In this document: positions 6,377-10,059 of the stretch, piece by piece
How positions within the stretch are numbered: the first letter of the stretch is position 1
Layout: the number at the start of each line of letters is the position of its first letter
Assembly (NCBI GenBank): GCA_017620435.1
Contig: JAFZQL010000002.1
Span: forward strand, 1 to 10,059
Length of the DNA: 10,059 nucleotides
Origin: Erysipelotrichaceae bacterium
GTDB lineage: Bacteria; Bacillota_I; Bacilli_A; Erysipelotrichales; Erysipelotrichaceae
Direction: 5' to 3'
Notes under the pieces: model-generated
The model's input: only the letters and a program-made list of their open reading frames with translations
The model's database searches: none
What the model was told of the DNA's origin: nothing
Translations under genes and position numbers: made by a program

Positions 6377-7432
6377 ATGAAAATTCGTCTGGAAAACATC
6401 GTCAAACGTTTTGACGATAACACGGCAGTCGATGATTTTTCTGCTGTGATCGAGTCGGGTGAACTCGTAACGCTTTTGGGTCCTTCCGGTTGCGGTAAGA
6501 GTACCATGCTGAACATGCTTTCGGGTATTCTTTATCCGACGGAAGGAAAGATCTATTTTGATGATGACGATGTCACTTATATGTCGTCAGAGAAACGTGG
6601 TGTCGGTCTGGTTTTCCAGAACTATGCGCTATATCCTCACATGACGGTTCTGGAAAACATCTGCTTCCCTCTGGAAATCAAGAAAGTTCCGAAGAAAGAA
6701 AGAATCGAAAAAGCGAAGAAAATGGCGGAACTGGTACATGTCGAAGGGATGCTCAACCGTAAGCCTGGACAGCTTTCCGGCGGTCAGCAGCAGAGAGTTG
6801 CTATCGCCAGAGCTCTGGTAAAGGAACCTAGACTGCTGCTTCTGGATGAACCTCTTTCCAACCTGGACGCAAGATTACGTATCGAGATGAGAGAAGAGAT
6901 CAGACGTATCCAGCTGGAAACAGGCGTTACGACGATCTTCGTCACCCACGACCAGGAAGAAGCCATGTCCATCTCCGACCACATCATCCTGATGAAGCTC
7001 GGTGTCCTGCAGCAGTACGACAAGCCGCAGTATCTTTACGATCAGCCGGCAAACTGCTTTGTTGCGGACTTCCTGGGCAACCCGCCGATCAACAAGGTCG
7101 AGGGTGTTGTTGAAGGAGGAAAAGTCCTGCTTGGTGAAAACAAGGAAGATTCCCAGATCAAAGTCAAGGATGTCCCGGATGGAACGCCTGTCTATCTGTC
7201 CTTCCGTTCCGAGAGCGTCATTCTCGATAATAAGAGCCCGTTAAGAGCTAAAGTTGTACTGACTTCCGTCATGGGCAAGGAGATCATCACATCCTTCGTG
7301 CTTGCCGGAAAAGAAGTACGTGGCTATATGAATTCCGATGTCGAACTGCAAAGAGATCAGGAGATCGGTATCCGTTTCAAGAAGACCGGTGTCTTTGTGT
7401 TCGACCGTGAAAGCGGAGAACGCTACTTATGA
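6377..7432 (+). CDS. ABC importer ATP-binding protein (CUT1, UgpC/MsmX/MalK type)
   Basis: This 351-residue cytoplasmic ATPase powers import through the two permeases. The order of motifs is complete: Walker A GPSGCGKST (35-43), Q-loop FQNYALYPHMTV (Gln81), signature LSGGQQQR (133-140), Walker B LLLLDE (153-158), D-loop SNLDARLR and switch His191 in VTHDQEEAMS. Residues about 235-351 form the C-terminal regulatory (MOI/TOBE-like) domain of the MalK/UgpC group; it is more divergent than the ATPase core. AAGGAGG at 6365-6371 lies about 5 nt before the ATG. The stop overlaps the next start (ATGA, 7429-7432). Many Bacillota sugar importers lack their own ATPase and share MsmX, so a dedicated ATPase within the operon is notable. 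Pipelines may call it ugpC, but this does not prove the substrate. Confidence 0.95.
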   Translation: MKIRLENIVKRFDDNTAVDDFSAVIESGELVTLLGPSGCGKSTMLNMLSGILYPTEGKIYFDDDDVTYMSSEKRGVGLVFQNYALYPHMTVLENICFPLEIKKVPKKERIEKAKKMAELVHVEGMLNRKPGQLSGGQQQRVAIARALVKEPRLLLLDEPLSNLDARLRIEMREEIRRIQLETGVTTIFVTHDQEEAMSISDHIILMKLGVLQQYDKPQYLYDQPANCFVADFLGNPPINKVEGVVEGGKVLLGENKEDSQIKVKDVPDGTPVYLSFRSESVILDNKSPLRAKVVLTSVMGKEIITSFVLAGKEVRGYMNSDVELQRDQEIGIRFKKTGVFVFDRESGERYL

Positions 7433-8367
7433 TCAGAAAACCATTCCTGGAAAGAATCAAACCGCTTTTCTACCTGCTTCCGTTCATCATCTCGGTATCC
7501 ATCTTTACTCTGTATCCGATCGTTAACGTCATCCGTATGTCGTTCCTGGAGGGATACAAATATCTGACAGGTGCCTATACCGGGATAGGACTGGGCAACT
7601 ATGAAAAAGTGGTCAGTGATCCTTTCTTCCGTCAGGCTATCAACAATACGTTCAGGTATGTACTGCTGGTGGTGCCGATCTCCACCGTCATCGCAGTCAT
7701 ACTGGCGAACCTGCTGAATCAGAAGGTACGTTTCCAGGCGTTCTTCCAGACCTGCTACTTCCTGCCGATGGTTACATCATCGCTGGCAGTCGGTCTTTCC
7801 TGGAGATTCATGTTCAATGATAAATTCGGCATCATCAACTACGTCCTGTCCCTGATGGGCATCGATCCGGTGCAGTTCCTGGGCAACGCTTCAGGAAACT
7901 TCATCGCTCTGGTCATCTTCGGTATCTGGGCGATTCTGCCGAATACCATCATCCTGCTGCTGTCAGGCTTACAGAACATCGACCCGCTGTACTATACGGC
8001 GGCAAAAGTCGACGGCGCCAAGACCCTGAGGATCTTCTTCAGAATCACCGTTCCTCTGCTGGCACCGACGATCATGCTGGTAATCATCATAAACATGATT
8101 TCGACCTTCAAGATGTACCACGAACTGTTCCCGCTGTTCAACGGTCCGGGCATTGCCTACAACATGTTTACCGTTGTCTACTATATCTACTATGAATTCC
8201 GCGTCATGACGCCGCCGAAATACGGCTATGCATCAGCGGCAGCCGTCATGCTGCTGGTCATCGTCTTTGTATTTACGATGCTGCAGCGTGCCGTACAGGC
8301 GTGGTCAAGAAAGGAGAGAGGCGAAGATGTCAAACAAGTCAAGAGACACAGAGATGCGCTCAGATAA
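7429..8367 (+). CDS. ABC importer permease 1 (UgpA/MalF type)
   Basis: This 312-residue inner membrane protein has about six predicted membrane helices (near 13-36, 75-98, 110-128, 158-178, 211-230 and 264-287). The cytoplasmic coupling loop is the EAA motif, seen here as TAAKVDGAKTLRIFFRITVP (190-209): the Glu is replaced by Thr, while Ala-Ala and Asp195-Gly196 are kept. This loop contacts the ATPase. It lacks the long periplasmic loop of MalF and fits UgpA-like permeases in length. The start overlaps the ATPase stop by four bases. Its last 41 bp overlap the beginning of permease 2 in another frame. The basic C-terminal tail (WSRKERGEDVKQVKRHRDALR region) is cytoplasmic. Confidence 0.93.
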   Translation: MIRKPFLERIKPLFYLLPFIISVSIFTLYPIVNVIRMSFLEGYKYLTGAYTGIGLGNYEKVVSDPFFRQAINNTFRYVLLVVPISTVIAVILANLLNQKVRFQAFFQTCYFLPMVTSSLAVGLSWRFMFNDKFGIINYVLSLMGIDPVQFLGNASGNFIALVIFGIWAILPNTIILLLSGLQNIDPLYYTAAKVDGAKTLRIFFRITVPLLAPTIMLVIIINMISTFKMYHELFPLFNGPGIAYNMFTVVYYIYYEFRVMTPPKYGYASAAAVMLLVIVFVFTMLQRAVQAWSRKERGEDVKQVKRHRDALR

Positions 8368-9205
8368 GCATACAAGCAAAGAACCGGTCTCGGTCGGCAA
8401 AATCCTTACCTATGTCGTTCTGTTTATCGGCTCTATCATCATGATCTTCCCGTTCTACTGGATGATCACAGGCGCGTTCAAGACCTATCAGGAAATCAAT
8501 CTGATCCCGCCTTCCCTTTTCCCGAACAATCCGTTCAATCTGGAAAACTTCATCTACGCTTTCAAGACGGCTCCGTTTGGACGCTACTTCATCAACTCGA
8601 CGCTGGCGCTGCTTGGCTGTATCGTCACCTGTTCCTTCACGACGATCCTTGCAGCATACGCTTTCTCGAGACTGAGATTCCCGGGCAGAGAATTCATCTT
8701 CTCGCTGCTGCTTTCGCTGATGATGGTTCCTTACGAGATGATCATCATCACCAACTACCGTACGATCGTCGGCTGGAAGCTTCACGATACGATCTGGGCA
8801 CTGATCCTGCCGTTCATGTCCAGCATCTTCTATACCTACATTCTGAAGGGCTTCTTCGATTCCGTACCTGAATCGCTGTATCAAGCGGCGAAAGTCGACG
8901 GCTGTTCCGACTGGAAGTATCTCTGGAGAGTCATGGTGCCGATGGCAAAATCATCGCTGGCTACGATCATCCTGCTGAATGCGATCGCGACCTGGAACTC
9001 CTTCCTGTGGCCGATGATCGCCACCAACTCCAAGACCGTCCGTACTCTGCCGTTTGGACTGTATGCCTTCATGACCGAAGGCGGCCAGAGAAACGACAGA
9101 ATGATGGCGGCTTCCACGATCGTCGTTATACCGATGATCATCATCTTCCTGTTTGCGCGTAAATACATCATTTCCGGTATGTCGCGCGGCGGTATTAAAG
9201 GTTAA
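8327..9205 (+). CDS. ABC importer permease 2 (UgpE/MalG type)
   Basis: This 292-residue membrane protein pairs with permease 1 to form the channel. A basic, polar N-tail (1-22) precedes helix 1 (about 25-47, with FPFYWMITGAFK, a typical MalG/UgpE opening). Further helices lie near 91-113, 122-141, 156-173, 209-227 and 262-280. The EAA loop is QAAKVDGCSDWKYLWRVMVP (186-205). Two start sites are possible before helix 1, ATG at 8327 and ATG at 8354. I chose 8327, preceded by AGGAG and GAGAGG at 8311-8320. An open frame continues upstream to 8228, but those 33 codons encode a Cys/Arg-rich segment opposite the permease 1 gene's real frame and are not part of the protein. The 41-bp overlap with permease 1 suggests coupled translation. 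Confidence 0.92.
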   Translation: MSNKSRDTEMRSDKHTSKEPVSVGKILTYVVLFIGSIIMIFPFYWMITGAFKTYQEINLIPPSLFPNNPFNLENFIYAFKTAPFGRYFINSTLALLGCIVTCSFTTILAAYAFSRLRFPGREFIFSLLLSLMMVPYEMIIITNYRTIVGWKLHDTIWALILPFMSSIFYTYILKGFFDSVPESLYQAAKVDGCSDWKYLWRVMVPMAKSSLATIILLNAIATWNSFLWPMIATNSKTVRTLPFGLYAFMTEGGQRNDRMMAASTIVVIPMIIIFLFARKYIISGMSRGGIKG

Positions 9206-9220
9206 TCAATGAGGTGTAAT

Positions 9221-10059
9221 ATGAGCAAGAAAGTATTCAAGACAGTTCTGCTGGTGGCGCTGCCTGCCAGCGGTAAATCAGAAGTACGTCATTTCATGGC
9301 AAACATCGAACCGGAAAGGCTGGAGAATGAATTCCATATCGGCGACAATCTTCAGCTGGACGATTTCCCTTATGTCCACTTCATGCGTTGTATCGACGAT
9401 GAAATGGTGAAGCTGGGAAAAGATCCGATCTTCTATCCGGGTCAGAATCCTTTCATCAACAACTACGACTGGGGCACGCTGGTTCATCTGCTCAACGAGG
9501 ATTACCACGATCTGCTGAACCGTAAACGCGTCAAGACGGATTCTGCGGCACGTTATCTGTTTGACAGAATTGACAGAGCTGCGGCTGCAGCCGGACTGCC
9601 TCCGCGTATGGCACTGCTGGATGAAGAAACCAAGGAGACCATGGCAAAGAATCTGGAAGCGGAAGCCGTAAAGATGCTGGAAGAAAAAGAAGCGCAGATT
9701 CCTGAAGACTTCACGAACAAGACCATCGTCATCGAGTGCGCCAGAGGCGGACCGGACGGAACACCGATGCCATTGACCGGTGCATACGGCTATCAGTATT
9801 CCCTTGCGCAGTTCGCTCCGGATCTTCTGGAAGAGGCAGCCATCCTCTACATCTGGGTCACTCCGGAAGAATCCAGAAGAAAGAACAACGAAAGAGCCAA
9901 TCCGGACGATCCGGGTTCCAACCTCTTCCACGGCGTTCCGATGTCCGTCATGCTGGGAGACTACGGTGTCGACGACATGCAGTATCTGATCGAACATTCC
10001 GAGGTAAAGGATACTGTTACGGTTGAAGCCTACGGCAGGACCTATCATCTGCCGATCGG
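9221..10059 (+). CDS. P-loop NTPase/kinase-like protein, 3' end outside the window
   Basis: An open frame of 279 codons plus two bases runs from ATG 9221 off the window end without a stop. GAGGTG (9211-9216) lies 4 nt before the ATG, and only 15 nt separate it from permease 2, so it is the fifth gene of the operon. Residues 6-20 form a hydrophobic strand followed by a Walker A variant, ALPASGKS (13-20), with Ala in place of the first Gly. Later features are IHIGD-like HIGDNLQLDDFP (39-50), IVIECARGGPDG (169-180, a strand ending in an acidic residue) and IYIWV-like LYIWVTPEESRRKNNERA (209-226). The last has the basic, LID-like look of small-molecule kinases. No signal peptide or membrane segment is seen. 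I do not recognise a named family. A kinase for the imported compound is a reasonable guess, not shown. Confidence 0.85.
   Translation, partial: MSKKVFKTVLLVALPASGKSEVRHFMANIEPERLENEFHIGDNLQLDDFPYVHFMRCIDDEMVKLGKDPIFYPGQNPFINNYDWGTLVHLLNEDYHDLLNRKRVKTDSAARYLFDRIDRAAAAAGLPPRMALLDEETKETMAKNLEAEAVKMLEEKEAQIPEDFTNKTIVIECARGGPDGTPMPLTGAYGYQYSLAQFAPDLLEEAAILYIWVTPEESRRKNNERANPDDPGSNLFHGVPMSVMLGDYGVDDMQYLIEHSEVKDTVTVEAYGRTYHLPI

Noticed and set aside
8228..8326. 33-codon N-terminal extension of permease 2
   Set aside because: The bases are already coding for the last helix of permease 1 in another frame. The extension is Cys/Arg-rich and unlike a permease N-terminus. ATG 8327 has a ribosome site.
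8360..8884. A 174-codon open frame on the - strand inside the permease 2 gene
   Set aside because: It is antisense to a clear membrane protein. Its Arg/Asp/Glu-rich translation is the usual complement of hydrophobic codons.
9278..10048. A 256-codon open frame on the - strand opposite the P-loop protein gene
   Set aside because: The + strand frame has a good ribosome site, tight operon spacing, a P-loop and runs through the whole region. The - strand translation is rich in His, Arg, Gln and Phe without any motif, as expected of a shadow.
1..10059. Mobile element, CRISPR array, tRNA/rRNA or riboswitch
   Set aside because: I saw no transposase or integrase motif, no regularly spaced repeats, no tRNA-like cloverleaf, and no leader long enough for a known riboswitch class; all gaps between genes are under about 160 bp.

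Overview
The window looks like a chromosomal segment from a Gram-positive member of the Bacillota. The support is Shine-Dalgarno sites of the AAGGAGG type, TATAAT-type -10 boxes, hairpin-plus-T-tract terminators, and a binding protein made as a lipoprotein rather than as a free periplasmic protein. Protein style and moderate base composition suggest an Erysipelotrichia-like gut or oral commensal, but that is inference from memory. I see no insertion sequence, phage gene, CRISPR array, rRNA or tRNA.

Left part (1-4028). A GNAT acetyltransferase on the + strand (30-557) converges on a fold-type-I PLP enzyme of the methionine gamma-lyase / 'aluminium resistance' family on the - strand (566-1837). 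A perfect 14-bp hairpin covers both stop codons. A terminator and a candidate promoter separate the PLP gene from a second - strand unit. That unit holds an unrecognised 181-residue protein (3975-3430) whose stop overlaps by ATGA the start of a cytoplasmic 5'-nucleotidase/metallophosphatase (3433-1928).

Middle (3976-4800). A 53-bp divergent gap separates this unit from a PTEN/MptpB-like tyrosine phosphatase on the + strand (4029-4799). The candidate promoters overlap, and the phosphatase start has no visible ribosome binding site. An intrinsic terminator follows the phosphatase.

Right part (4870-10059). This is a complete CUT1-type ABC importer operon: lipoprotein binding protein (4954-6225), ATPase (6377-7432), two permeases (7429-8367 and 8327-9205), then a P-loop protein (9221 onward) that runs off the window. 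A 9-bp inverted repeat lies at the predicted 5' end of the mRNA. A hairpin between the binding-protein and ATPase genes probably sets the usual excess of binding protein over membrane parts. The last three junctions are tight or overlapping, which points to one transcript. The substrate cannot be read from the sequence; the closest general resemblance is to Ugp-type or sugar importers. The P-loop protein at the end is the least explained part of the operon and could act on the imported compound.

Most of the window is ordinary housekeeping or transport content. The items most worth a second look are the terminal P-loop protein, the unknown partner of the nucleotidase, the apparently leaderless phosphatase mRNA, and the 5' hairpin of the transporter operon.
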